A stretch of 64,000 nucleotides of DNA from Rhodocyclaceae bacterium (lineage in GTDB: Bacteria; Pseudomonadota; Gammaproteobacteria; Burkholderiales; Rhodocyclaceae). A program made the position numbers and the translations under genes. The notes below the pieces were generated by a model that was not told where the DNA came from, did not search any database, and saw only the letters and a program-made list of their open reading frames with translations. Shown here piece after piece: positions 26,856 through 35,221 of the stretch. How positions within the stretch are numbered: position 1 is the first letter of the stretch; each line of letters begins with the position of its first letter. The stretch lies in the NCBI GenBank assembly GCA_030682175.1, contig JAUXOM010000068.1:1-64000 (forward strand). Reading direction: 5' to 3'.

Positions 26856-28371
26856 ACGCCGCCCCCTGCGGATCAACCGGCAAGGCACTACCGGCCTGGG
26901 ACGGCATGAGCAGGCCCACTTCATCCGGCTTCAGGCGATGCACCGATTCCGCCTTCGGCTGCTTGAAAGCACGATGCAGCAAATAGTTGCGATTGGGCAG
27001 GTGCAAGTCTTCCGGAACGCGCTGGCCATTGGCGACGTAGGACAGCAGGAGGCCATGCCGCACCACGGCATCGATCGCCGGCGCAAGTGCCGCCGTCTCG
27101 TCCACCTTGGTCAGGATGCAACCGGCGAGGTCTTCGCCGGCATAGCTGCGGATCACGTCATCGAGCGTATCGCCGCGGCTGGTGGCATTCAGCATCAGCA
27201 GGCGCTGCACGGCGCCGGCGCGCATCAGCATCGCCGCCTGCTCGGCCACCATGCGATCGCGCTGGCTCATGCCGACGGTATCAATCAGCACCATGTGCTT
27301 GCCGCGCAACTCGGTCAGCGTGCGCCGCAGGTCTTCGCTGTCGCGCACGACATGCACCGGCACGCCGAGGATGCGTCCATAGATGCGCAATTGTTCATGG
27401 GCGCCGATCCGGTAACCGTCTGTCGTCAGCAGCGCCAGTTTGTCGGCGCCGTAGCGCACCACGCAGCGCGCGGCGAGCTTGGCCGTCGTGGTGGTCTTGC
27501 CGACGCCGGTCGGTCCCACCAGCGCGAACACGCCACCGCGGTCGATCAGGTCGTTCTCGCTGGTCAGCGTGCGCAGGCGACGGTTGACGGCACCGACCAG
27601 CCATTTGCGGCCGTCCTGCAGTGGCAGATCGTCGGGCATGTCTTCGACCAGCCGGCGCGCCAGCAGGCCGGAAAAGCCGGCTTCCAGCATTTCACCCAAC
27701 AACTGCGCCTTGGCCGGCGCATGGCGGGTCATGTCGCCCCAGGCGAAACCGGCAAGCTGGCGTTCGAGCATGCCCCGGATGCTTTGCATCTCAGCCATCA
27801 GTTGCTGCACCTGGACGTTGCTTTCCAGGCCGCCATTCAGGTCTGCCGGTCCGCCGTGGCGGGCAGCATGATCGACCGTAGCGGACAGATCGGGCACCCG
27901 GTTGGCGGGCGTCGCCGCCGCCTTGGGCGGCAAGGGGCGCAACTTGACCCTATCTTCGCTGGCGGGCGCAACGCTCTCGCTCTGGCGCACCGGATCCTGT
28001 TGCTGCCAGGGTTGCCAGGGCTGGAATGGCAGCGGCGCACGCGCCTTGGTCGAAAGACTGACGGTGTAATCATCCTCGTCGGCAATGCCGCCGTGGGTTG
28101 AAAAAGTCGGCGTGACCGAAGGAAATCCCTGTGGGACTGGCGGTACGGCGCCAGCCGGTTTCGCCGCGGCTGGCGGGCTGGCAGCAGCCGGCTCGATGCC
28201 CGGTGCGGCCTGGCGCGACAAGGCGTCGAGGCTGTCGGCGGACATGGCCATGATTTCGACGCCGCCGGGCACCGCCTTGTTGGCGACGACAATCGCCTCC
28301 GGGCCAAGCGCTTCCTTGACCTTGCGCAAGGCATCGCGCGCGCTTTCACCGAAAAATCGTTTAACTGTCAT
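26848..28371 (-). CDS. flhF: flagellar placement GTPase FlhF
   Basis: FlhF is an SRP-type GTPase that recruits flagellar assembly to the cell pole. The 507-aa product has an N-terminal basic domain (MTVKRFFGESARDALRKVKE), a Pro/Ala-rich linker, and the NG domain with P-loop GPTGVGKTTTT near residue 284 and later VLIDTVGMSQRD and TKVDE. A 44-nt family B element is read in frame at residues 74-88, in the unstructured linker. It overlaps the short flhG at its 3' end. Confidence 0.94.
   Translation of the reverse strand: MTVKRFFGESARDALRKVKEALGPEAIVVANKAVPGGVEIMAMSADSLDALSRQAAPGIEPAAASPPAAAKPAGAVPPVPQGFPSVTPTFSTHGGIADEDDYTVSLSTKARAPLPFQPWQPWQQQDPVRQSESVAPASEDRVKLRPLPPKAAATPANRVPDLSATVDHAARHGGPADLNGGLESNVQVQQLMAEMQSIRGMLERQLAGFAWGDMTRHAPAKAQLLGEMLEAGFSGLLARRLVEDMPDDLPLQDGRKWLVGAVNRRLRTLTSENDLIDRGGVFALVGPTGVGKTTTTAKLAARCVVRYGADKLALLTTDGYRIGAHEQLRIYGRILGVPVHVVRDSEDLRRTLTELRGKHMVLIDTVGMSQRDRMVAEQAAMLMRAGAVQRLLMLNATSRGDTLDDVIRSYAGEDLAGCILTKVDETAALAPAIDAVVRHGLLLSYVANGQRVPEDLHLPNRNYLLHRAFKQPKAESVHRLKPDEVGLLMPSQAGSALPVDPQGAAFV
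28106..28149 (-). repeat. family B 44-nt element inside flhF
   Basis: GTCGGCG + 24-nt insert with TCCCTGTGGGA hairpin + CTGGCGGTACGGC. On the coding strand it encodes [16 protein letters not shown]. Confidence 0.9.
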
Positions 28372-28454
28372 GTCATTTCCTTTTGGTTCCGGCCAAACAT
28401 CCGCTCCCCTGGAGTGCAGCCTTCTTTGAAACTTCGTTTGTCTTCACAGCACGT

Positions 28455-30551
28455 TCAGGCCTTGGCACCGATGACGACTGTCACCTTGATGGTTTTCGAA
28501 TCCGGGATTTCATTGTTTCCCAATACTTTCAAGTTTGGCCAGGCGCGGCGCAGGAAGCGCGACATCAGCCAGCGCAAGCTGCTCGGCACCAGCAGTACGG
28601 CAGGCAAACCGAGGTCTTCCTGGCGCTTGGCCGCCGCCACGGTCTCGCGCAACAGCGTGTCGGCCAGTCCCGGCTCGATGCCCGAGCCGTCGCTGCCCCC
28701 GCCTTGCATCGCCTGCGCCAGCAGGCGTTCCAGGCCAGGTTCGAGCGCCATCACCGCCAGCTCCTGACCATTCGGATAGAGTTGCTGGACGATTGCGCGG
28801 CCCAGGCTGACGCGCACCAGCGCCGTCAGTTCGGCGGGATCCTGAGTACGCGGGGCGTTTTCCGCCAGCGTCTCGATGATGCTGCGCATGTCGCGGATAT
28901 TGACGCCCTCTTCCAGCAAGTTCTGCAGCACGCGCTGGGCGGTCGACAACGGCAGCACCTTTGGCACCAGCTCCTCGATGAGCTTCGGCGCATCCTTCGC
29001 CAGGTGATCGAGCAGCGCCTGGGTTTCCTGGCGCCCCAACAATTCGGCAGCATGCGTCAGGATCAAATGATTGAGGTGGGTGGCGACCACCGTGCCGGCA
29101 TCGACCACCGTGTAGCCCATGATGTGCGCCTGGTCGCGCATGGCCGACTCGATCCATACGGCCGGCAGGCCGAAGGCCGGGTCCTTGGTCGGGTTGCCGG
29201 GCAGCATGCCGCTGACGCGCCCTGGGTTGATGGCCAGATGCATGCCGGGGTAGGCTTCGCCGGCGCCAATCTCGACACCCTTCAAGGTGATGCGATAGCC
29301 GTTCGGCTTCAGCTCAAGGTTGTCGCGGATATGTACCGGCGCGGAGAGGAAGCCCACTTCCTGCGCGAATTTCTTGCGCAGGCCGCGAATGCGCTTCAAC
29401 AGTTCGCCATCCTGGCCGCGATCGACCAGCGGGATCAGCCGGTAACCCACCTCCAGGCCCAGCACGTCGACCGGGGCCACATCGGCCCAGCTGGCCTCGA
29501 CGTTTTCCTCCGGCGTGACGGCGGCAGCGACGGGTTTTTCTTCGGCGGCCAATACGGCGGCCTGCTTCTGTTGCGCTTTCATCCAGGCCAGCGAGAACAA
29601 TCCTGCCGCCAGCAGCAGAAACACGAAGGACGGCATGCCAGGAATCACGCCGAGGATGAAGAGGATGCCACCAGCAAGCATCAGCACCGTCGGATTGCCG
29701 AACAGCTGCGCCATGAACGAGGTGGTGAGGTCTTTGTCGTCGCTGACGCGCGACACCACCAGGCCGGCCGCCACCGAAACGATCAGCGCCGGAATCTGCG
29801 CCACCAGGCCGTCGCCGATGGTCAGCAGGGTGTAGGTCTTGGCCGCCACCCCGGCACTCATGTCGTGCTGCAGGATGCCGATGATCAGGCCGCCGATGAT
29901 GTTGATGATCAGGATCAGAATGCCGGCAATCGCATCGCCGCGCACAAATTTCGAAGCACCGTCCATGGAACCGAAGAAGTCGGCTTCCTGTGCAATCTCC
30001 TTGCGCCGGCTGCGCGCCTCCTGCTCGCCGATCAGGCCGGCATTCAGGTCGGCGTCGATCGCCATCTGCTTGCCGGGCATCGCATCCAGGGTGAAGCGTG
30101 CCGACACTTCGGCGATGCGGCCGGCGCCCTTGGTGATAACGATGAAGTTGATCAGGGTGAGAATGAGGAAGACGATGATGCCGACGGCGTAGTTGCCGCC
30201 GACCAGGAAGTGGCCGAAGGCCTCGATCACCTTGCCGGCCGCATCCGGCCCGGTGTGGCCTTCGAGCAGCACGATGCGCGTCGAGGCGACGTTGAGGCTC
30301 AGGCGCAGCAGCGTCGTCACCAGCAGCACGGTCGGGAAGATCGAAAAATCCAGCGGCTTCAGCGTATAGAGCGCCACCAGCATCACCATCACCGACAGCG
30401 CGATGTTGAAGGTGAAGAACAGATCGAGCATGAAGGGCGGCAGCGGCAACACCATCATCGACAACACGAGGATGATGAGGATCGGCGCCGCCAGCGCCTT
30501 CAGGTTTTCAGGACGCAGCAGGGACTGCCAGGAGAGGGCTTGGGTAGCCAT
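28455..30551 (-). CDS. flhA: flagellar export gate protein FlhA
   Basis: FlhA forms the nonameric ring of the flagellar export gate and couples proton flow to export. The 698-aa product has an N-terminal membrane half of about eight segments, including the cytoplasmic loop signature AEVSARFTLDAMPGKQMAID with DADLNAGLI, and a large C-terminal cytoplasmic domain (NLELKPNGYRITLKGVEIG). The length is normal. It is followed by flhF after 83 bp and preceded by flhB. Confidence 0.97.
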   Translation of the reverse strand: MATQALSWQSLLRPENLKALAAPILIILVLSMMVLPLPPFMLDLFFTFNIALSVMVMLVALYTLKPLDFSIFPTVLLVTTLLRLSLNVASTRIVLLEGHTGPDAAGKVIEAFGHFLVGGNYAVGIIVFLILTLINFIVITKGAGRIAEVSARFTLDAMPGKQMAIDADLNAGLIGEQEARSRRKEIAQEADFFGSMDGASKFVRGDAIAGILILIINIIGGLIIGILQHDMSAGVAAKTYTLLTIGDGLVAQIPALIVSVAAGLVVSRVSDDKDLTTSFMAQLFGNPTVLMLAGGILFILGVIPGMPSFVFLLLAAGLFSLAWMKAQQKQAAVLAAEEKPVAAAVTPEENVEASWADVAPVDVLGLEVGYRLIPLVDRGQDGELLKRIRGLRKKFAQEVGFLSAPVHIRDNLELKPNGYRITLKGVEIGAGEAYPGMHLAINPGRVSGMLPGNPTKDPAFGLPAVWIESAMRDQAHIMGYTVVDAGTVVATHLNHLILTHAAELLGRQETQALLDHLAKDAPKLIEELVPKVLPLSTAQRVLQNLLEEGVNIRDMRSIIETLAENAPRTQDPAELTALVRVSLGRAIVQQLYPNGQELAVMALEPGLERLLAQAMQGGGSDGSGIEPGLADTLLRETVAAAKRQEDLGLPAVLLVPSSLRWLMSRFLRRAWPNLKVLGNNEIPDSKTIKVTVVIGAKA

Positions 30552-30609
30552 TAGCTGGGCAAACCCCGGAAAATCAAAAATGCGTCAGGCTTGGCAAGAT
30601 GTTTCGGGG

Positions 30610-31761
30610 TCATGCCGCCACCCCCGGATCAAGCCCTGCCGGCACCGCCACCGCCGCAGGCGCAACGGGTGGCAACAACCCTCCGGCCGTGCCTTGCGCC
30701 ATGAAATTGTTCAACTGGTAGATGTAAGCCATCACCTCGGCCACCGCCGTATAGAGCGCCGCCGGCACCGTCTCGCCGATATCGACGTGGCGATGCAGGG
30801 CACGCGCCAGCGGCGGCAATTCGATCACCGGCACATGGTGTTCGCCGGCCAGGTCGCGGATTTTCTGCGCCACCAGGTTCATGCCCTTGGCCACCACCTG
30901 TGGCGCACCCATCCGGGTGCTGTCGTATTTCAGGGCAACGGCAAAATGCGTCGGGTTGGTCACCACCACATCCGCCTTCGGCACTTCCGACATCATGCGA
31001 TTACGCGCAAGTTCGCGCTGCTGGCTGCGGATGCGCGCCTTCAGTTGCGGATCGCCCTCCAGTTCCTTCATTTCCTTGCGCAGTTCCTCGCGCGTCATGC
31101 GCAACTGCTGGTAGTAACGCCACAGTTGGAACGGCACGTCGATCAGCGCCACCACCGCCAGTACGCCAACGAAAGCCATGAAGGCATACAGCAGCATCTT
31201 GCCGAACGCCGGCAGGGCAACCTCGATCGGCTGGCCCAGCATGGCGAACAGGTTGTCACGCTCGTTGCTCACCACCCAGAAAACCACGCCGACCAGCATG
31301 AAGGCCTTCAGGATGCCTTTCACCATTTCGGCAATGCTCTGCAATGAAAACATCCGCTTCAAGCCCTTGAGCGGATCCATGCGATCGAACTTGAGTGCCA
31401 GCGCCTTGGGCGAAATCACCCAGCCGCCCAGCAAGAAAGGTGTCAGGATGGCGGCAACAATCGTGGCCATGAAGAGGGGCGCCAGCATGGTCAGCGCCTC
31501 GACACCAAGGTTCAGCAGATTCAGGCCGATCGCATTGGTATCGAAGGCATCCTGCCGGTCGAGCGTCAGCCCGCTGCGAAAAATGTGTTGTGCGCGACTG
31601 GCGAACCAGCCGGACAAAGCCCAGATCCCGCCGGCACCGGCCGCCATGACGAGAAACGCCATCAGCTCCCGCGATTGCGGAACCTGCCCCTCTTCGCGCG
31701 CCTGTTCGATGCGTCGCGCCGATGCGGGTTCGGTCTTTTCGAGATCGCTCTCTTCAGCCAT
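30610..31761 (-). CDS. flhB: flagellar export switch protein FlhB
   Basis: FlhB controls substrate switching from hook to filament export. From ATG 31761 (MAEESDLEKTEPASARRIEQ) it is 383 aa, with four membrane segments and the autocleavage site NPTH in ADVVVTNPTHFAVALKYD. The C-terminal AALYTAVAEVMAYIYQLNNF is typical. It starts the flhBAF-flhG-fliA-motCD run. Upstream, 31828-31851 forms a CGAGGATT/AATCCTCG hairpin. Confidence 0.96.
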   Translation of the reverse strand: MAEESDLEKTEPASARRIEQAREEGQVPQSRELMAFLVMAAGAGGIWALSGWFASRAQHIFRSGLTLDRQDAFDTNAIGLNLLNLGVEALTMLAPLFMATIVAAILTPFLLGGWVISPKALALKFDRMDPLKGLKRMFSLQSIAEMVKGILKAFMLVGVVFWVVSNERDNLFAMLGQPIEVALPAFGKMLLYAFMAFVGVLAVVALIDVPFQLWRYYQQLRMTREELRKEMKELEGDPQLKARIRSQQRELARNRMMSEVPKADVVVTNPTHFAVALKYDSTRMGAPQVVAKGMNLVAQKIRDLAGEHHVPVIELPPLARALHRHVDIGETVPAALYTAVAEVMAYIYQLNNFMAQGTAGGLLPPVAPAAVAVPAGLDPGVAA

Positions 31762-31874
31762 GGACGGTTTTTCCACTCATGGCGGCAATTATTGCCGGTG
31801 GCGGGCAAACGGGAACCGGAGAAAAGGCGAGGATTGGGCGGTTAATCCTCGTGGCAGTCGCAAGCCGGAGTGAC

Positions 31875-31915
31875 GCCGTACCCCATGCGGGGCATTTCAT
31901 CCCGCCAGCGCCGAC
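31875..31915 (-). repeat. family B 41-nt element between mshP and flhB
   Basis: The minus strand reads GTCGGCG-CTGGCGGGATG, then a TGCCCC/GGGG hairpin insert, then TACGGC. It lies just after the mshP stop. Confidence 0.85.
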
Positions 31916-31917
31916 TT

Positions 31918-32388
31918 TCAGAAAGTGACGGTCAGCCGGCGCTCGATGTAGAGGGCACCGGGGTTGGCGGTATTCGGGCAGGCGACGGTATTCGCTGTCC
32001 AGCCGGTGACAGGCTGGCTGCACGCCGTCGAAGTCAGGGCATAGATGGTCGGCCCGCCATTTGCGTCGGTGGTGGCTTCACACATCACCGTCACCGTGAA
32101 ACCGAAAACGGCGAAGGAATCCGTGCTGCTCAAGCCGCCGCCGGGGCAGCGGCGCTGATTGGGATCAATTGAGGCGTAACCGAAATTGTAGGCGGGCGTC
32201 GACTGCACACGAAACAAGCCCCACTCGACCCCCGCCCGCGCCGCCTGATAGGCGCGCACGCCCTGCACATCGAGCGCCGAGCCGATCTGCTGGCTGGACG
32301 AGATGTTGAGAATGAACGCCCCCAGCGCTGCCAGCACGACGAGGATGAAGATGGCCGAGACGATGGCGAAGCCGCGCAGTCGTTTCAT
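31918..32388 (-). CDS. mshP: MSHA biogenesis protein MshP
   Basis: The 156-aa product starts at ATG 32388 overlapping the mshO stop. Its N-terminus MKRLRGFAIVSAIFILVVLA is a prepilin-like leader plus hydrophobic helix, with SSQQIGSALDVQGVRAYQAA typical of MshP/PilX-type minor pilins. It ends the pseudopilin run mshC-D-O-P, probably assisting pilus assembly. The family is poorly conserved, so the assignment leans on context. Confidence 0.8.
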   Translation of the reverse strand: MKRLRGFAIVSAIFILVVLAALGAFILNISSSQQIGSALDVQGVRAYQAARAGVEWGLFRVQSTPAYNFGYASIDPNQRRCPGGGLSSTDSFAVFGFTVTVMCEATTDANGGPTIYALTSTACSQPVTGWTANTVACPNTANPGALYIERRLTVTF

Positions 32389-33206
32389 GGCGAATTGTCC
32401 ACGTGGATTTGCTGGAACAGGGTGACGGATTCCCCGCCACTGGTCAGCGTGAGGCCGATATAGAGCAGCCCGTTGCGGCCGGTGGCAGCGCTGACGTAGT
32501 CGATGCTGCAGGTGGCATTGGTGGCAAGCACGGCAGAACTGCCGCCGCCCGGCACGACCTGCGGCGAGTTGAACCCGTAATTCCAGTGGCGCATCAGATT
32601 GCCTGCTGCTGCAGGACACGCATAAGTGACGGCGCGCAAACCGCCGGGCACGACCTGAAACCGCGAACTGGGCGACGGCAGCGGCGGTGATTGGGCGGCA
32701 AAGGGGTTAGCGGCAAGCGTGACGGTGTTGCCGACAATCCCGGCAATCTGGGCGCGGTTGTTCCCCGCATAAGCATCGGAGCCAGGCACGCCAAGGTTAT
32801 AGATGACAAAGAAGTCGTTCGCCGCCATGGTCGGCGGTGTGCCGAGGACATGGAATGTCAGGTCGGTTGTATCGGTAAAACTGAGAAAATCGCCGCCAGT
32901 CGAACCATCGGTCGAATCGCGGTAACGTCCCCCGCTTTGCGTGATGATGAACTCGATGTAATTCACGCCACCCGAACTCATTACCCGCAAGCTGTTCGGC
33001 AACGCCAGCCGCACATCGCGGGTAATGCGGCGCAGGGCGACGTCGGCGGCATCGGTCAGCTCGGCGCGGCGCACCGAGTCGACATAGCCTTCCACCGGCT
33101 TGGTGATGAAGACGGCGACAATGCCGGCCAGAATGCCGGTGATGACGATCACCATGATCGCCTCGATCAGGGTGAAACCAGCAGATGAGCGGCGGCGCGG
33201 CGTCAT
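32385..33206 (-). CDS. mshO: MSHA pseudopilin MshO
   Basis: The 273-aa minor pseudopilin has prepilin cleavage sequence RRRSSAG-FTLIEAIMVIVITGILAG and an MshO-like body (VRRAELTDAADVALRRITRD, VRLALPNSLRV). It overlaps mshD upstream and mshP downstream by ATGA contacts, so the three are co-translated. Confidence 0.86.
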   Translation of the reverse strand: MTPRRRSSAGFTLIEAIMVIVITGILAGIVAVFITKPVEGYVDSVRRAELTDAADVALRRITRDVRLALPNSLRVMSSGGVNYIEFIITQSGGRYRDSTDGSTGGDFLSFTDTTDLTFHVLGTPPTMAANDFFVIYNLGVPGSDAYAGNNRAQIAGIVGNTVTLAANPFAAQSPPLPSPSSRFQVVPGGLRAVTYACPAAAGNLMRHWNYGFNSPQVVPGGGSSAVLATNATCSIDYVSAATGRNGLLYIGLTLTSGGESVTLFQQIHVDNSP

Positions 33207-33772
33207 GGCAGCAGGTTGGGCGAATGGCGGGTGCGGAAACCCTCCACCCGGATGGTCTCGCCAGGCGCAAGGACATCGACGGTGATGCGCAAGGCGGCCG
33301 ATGCAGACGTGCCGTCGCCGACACCATGCAGAATCGCTCCCTTGACGTCGACGCGCGCCGTGTAAATCGCCGGGCCGCCACCGGCGATGTTGGTAGTGGT
33401 CACCAGGCCGTTGTAGTCATTGGCATTGTCCCAGGGCCGCGCCCCCGTGCTGCGCAAGTGACCGTTGGCGGTGGTCGGCTCGTCGGCCTCCGGCGCCATG
33501 ACGTTTTCGGGCGTAGCGCAGCCCGCGTGCGCCATCGCAGTTGCCGCCGCCGGATCATCCGGATCGCACCAGGTAAACGGCTGCAGCATCATCTCTTCAA
33601 GAATCGCCTCGCCAATCGCCAGCGCCTGCTTGCGCACCAGCGGATCGGCGCTGTGGCGCGTGGTGTGATTAAGCACCGTCAGCACCCCCGCCAGCGCCAC
33701 GCCGACAATGACGATGAAGACGATCAGCTCGATCAGCGTGAGACCGCGCTGGTGTTTGGGCGCCCGCTCCAC
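33203..33772 (-). CDS. mshD: MSHA pseudopilin MshD
   Basis: The product from GTG 33772 is 189 aa: a short leader MERAPKHQRG followed by LTLIELIVFIVIVGVALAGV, the prepilin peptidase site and hydrophobic helix. The rest resembles MshD-type pseudopilins (HTTRHSADPLVRKQALAIGE, ATAMAHAGC). The same frame is open to ATG 33931 and would add 53 residues resembling the companion of a toxin-antitoxin nucleotidyltransferase. Such an extension would block the prepilin leader, so the GTG start is preferred. Confidence 0.8.
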   Translation of the reverse strand: MERAPKHQRGLTLIELIVFIVIVGVALAGVLTVLNHTTRHSADPLVRKQALAIGEAILEEMMLQPFTWCDPDDPAAATAMAHAGCATPENVMAPEADEPTTANGHLRSTGARPWDNANDYNGLVTTTNIAGGGPAIYTARVDVKGAILHGVGDGTSASAALRITVDVLAPGETIRVEGFRTRHSPNLLP

Positions 33773-33931
33773 CGGCGCATCTCTGCCGACTGTCGGCGCT
33801 GCGCGGGCAGCCAAAGTGAAGCGGCGCACCTCGTCGAGCCATTTGAGCCGGTCAAGCAGAGGAATCCGGCTGTAGGCAATCAGCCGTTCGTCCGGGATTT
33901 CATAATGAAGATCAGGCCGCTGCATGGTCAT
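33773..33931 (-). pseudogene. small TA-companion remnant fused in frame to mshD
   Basis: Codons from ATG 33931 read MTMQRPDLHYEIPDERLIAY and LLDRLKWLDEVRRFTLAARA, which look like the small partner encoded beside AbiEii-like nucleotidyltransferases. There is no stop before mshD, so the ORF runs into the pseudopilin frame. It overlaps the upstream nucleotidyltransferase fragment. I read it as a decayed accessory gene, but a real fusion cannot be excluded. Confidence 0.5.
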
Positions 33932-34154
33932 CCCAGTCCGATGGCTGCATGCCCAACTGTTTGGCTACGTCAATAAACGCAAGCGTATTTTCCGGGTCGA
34001 GCGCCAGCATCAGGTCTACATCCATCGTGGCCCGCTCAACGCCATGAATGTTGAGCGCCAACCCACCAACCAGAAGGTAGCGGACTTTGTGTGCTTCGAG
34101 AGCACGAAAGAGGTCAAGGAAGAACATGGGTGTGAAGTCGCAGCAATCGATCAA
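33912..34154 (-). pseudogene. truncated AbiEii-like nucleotidyltransferase
   Basis: From a TTG at 34154 overlapping the mshC stop, or ATG 34127, it encodes only the nucleotidyltransferase N-terminus: FRALEAHKVRYLLVGGLALN and HGVERATMDVDLMLALD, with the GG and DxD catalytic pattern. It ends after about 80 aa, whereas the related intact copy at 40.4 kb has 166 aa. The catalytic lobe is present but the C-terminal half is gone, so it is probably inactive. Confidence 0.7.
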
Positions 34155-34615
34155 CGCACATAGCCGGTCTCCGCCTCGACGATGATCGGTTGCGCGATGC
34201 CGCTGATGGTGAAACTACCAGCAGCAGAAGGGCGACCGAGCGGATCGAAGGTCAGGGTTGTCGCCGGACTCAGGGTCACCCCAGCAGGCGCCGGAAAGGT
34301 ATTGCTGTTGCTGCCAGGCAGAATCAGATTCCGGTTGAATGTATTGGCCGCCGCACCCTCGGGAATATCGCTGGCAATCGTGACGCTGACACTGCCGGCG
34401 GCAAGCGTGACCTGCACGTTGCGCCGTTGCGCCACCGCCGCCTTCCGCGCATATTCCAGCGTCGCCCTCACCTGATCCCGATACCCGATCTCATCAAACC
34501 CGCGCAGCAAATCGAAGCGCGGCAGCACCACGACGGCCAGGATGCCGATGATGACCATCGTCACGATCAATTCGACCATCGTGAAACCGCGTTGTGCCGA
34601 CATGTGCTCAATCAT
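34151..34615 (-). CDS. mshC: MSHA pseudopilin/minor pilin MshC-like
   Basis: The 154-aa type IV pilin-like protein has prepilin site MSAQRG-FTMVELIVTMVIIGILAVVV. Further on is YRDQVRATLEYARKAAVAQR, then a beta-rich body (FNRNLILPGS, TLTFDPLGRPSAAG) like MshC/GspH-type minor pilins. Start 34615 overlaps the end of the upstream nucleotidyltransferase gene; ATG 34603 is the alternative. mshA and mshB, usually just upstream, are not here. Confidence 0.82.
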   Translation of the reverse strand: MIEHMSAQRGFTMVELIVTMVIIGILAVVVLPRFDLLRGFDEIGYRDQVRATLEYARKAAVAQRRNVQVTLAAGSVSVTIASDIPEGAAANTFNRNLILPGSNSNTFPAPAGVTLSPATTLTFDPLGRPSAAGSFTISGIAQPIIVEAETGYVR

Positions 34616-35030
34616 AAATCGAACCTCGAGCGCGAATGTCGTCCAGAATCGGCCGACGGAATTCGTTGAGCTCCGCATACTCCGAGAGTACGCGTGAATC
34701 GTAGGCCGCGGTGGTTGCCGGATGGGTGGCGAACAGGCGGCGGCCCTGGGTAACGATCTGCACACACAGGGTGACCGGCAAGCTGCGCATGTCGTTCAGG
34801 TCGATGACGCACCCCGTTTGTGCCGCCAGCAGGTCGCTTAGCTGCAAACGGGTGGCGGCATCGGGTTTTTGTTGGCCCGGTACGGCCAGATCAAGATCGC
34901 TATCGGGCCGTTGATGCGTACCACCCAAGCTGCCATAGCGATAGGTCGCTGCTACATCGGGCAGCACTTCCCTAAGCACGGTGACAATCCGTGCACCGAG
35001 TGGACCGAGGGAATCTGACTTCGGGTTCAT
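34608..35030 (-). CDS. MntA-type nucleotidyltransferase (orphan antitoxin-like)
   Basis: The 140-aa product has the minimal nucleotidyltransferase motif YGSLGGTHQRPDSDLDLAV (GSx..DxD) near residues 33-51. MntA-type enzymes inactivate HepT toxins by AMPylation. The gene normally precedes hepT, but here the next gene is mshC, overlapping it by a few bases, so it is an orphan. ATG 35030 was chosen because the sequence above it is family B repeat. Confidence 0.75.
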   Translation of the reverse strand: MNPKSDSLGPLGARIVTVLREVLPDVAATYRYGSLGGTHQRPDSDLDLAVPGQQKPDAATRLQLSDLLAAQTGCVIDLNDMRSLPVTLCVQIVTQGRRLFATHPATTAAYDSRVLSEYAELNEFRRPILDDIRARGSIYD

Positions 35031-35046
35031 GTGTCGATTATAAGTT

Positions 35047-35108
35047 GCCGTACCCCATGCGGGGCATTGCATACCCGCTGCGGGGCACTTCGTCCCGCCA
35101 GCGCCGAC
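35047..35108 (-). repeat. family B 62-nt element
   Basis: This is the longest form: GTCGGCG-CTGGCGGGACG, two successive TGCCCC-type hairpin inserts, then GGGGTACGGC. It is intergenic, upstream of the orphan nucleotidyltransferase. Confidence 0.85.
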
Positions 35109-35190
35109 TTTTGGTTCTGGCCGCTATGCTTAACGTTCGCCGCGCTCACGTTAGCCTCCACCGAAAGTCGGAGCAGAGAGTTTTACTCTT

Positions 35191-35210
35191 GCCGTCCCGC
35201 CGGCGCCGAC
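35191..35210 (-). repeat. family B 20-nt element
   Basis: Short form (one change) just downstream of the DUF4143 ATPase gene; a shorter AAAGTCGG fragment lies 25 bp away. Together with the 62-nt copy it fills most of the 35031-35221 gap. Confidence 0.75.
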
Positions 35211-35221
35211 TTTTCCGCGGC

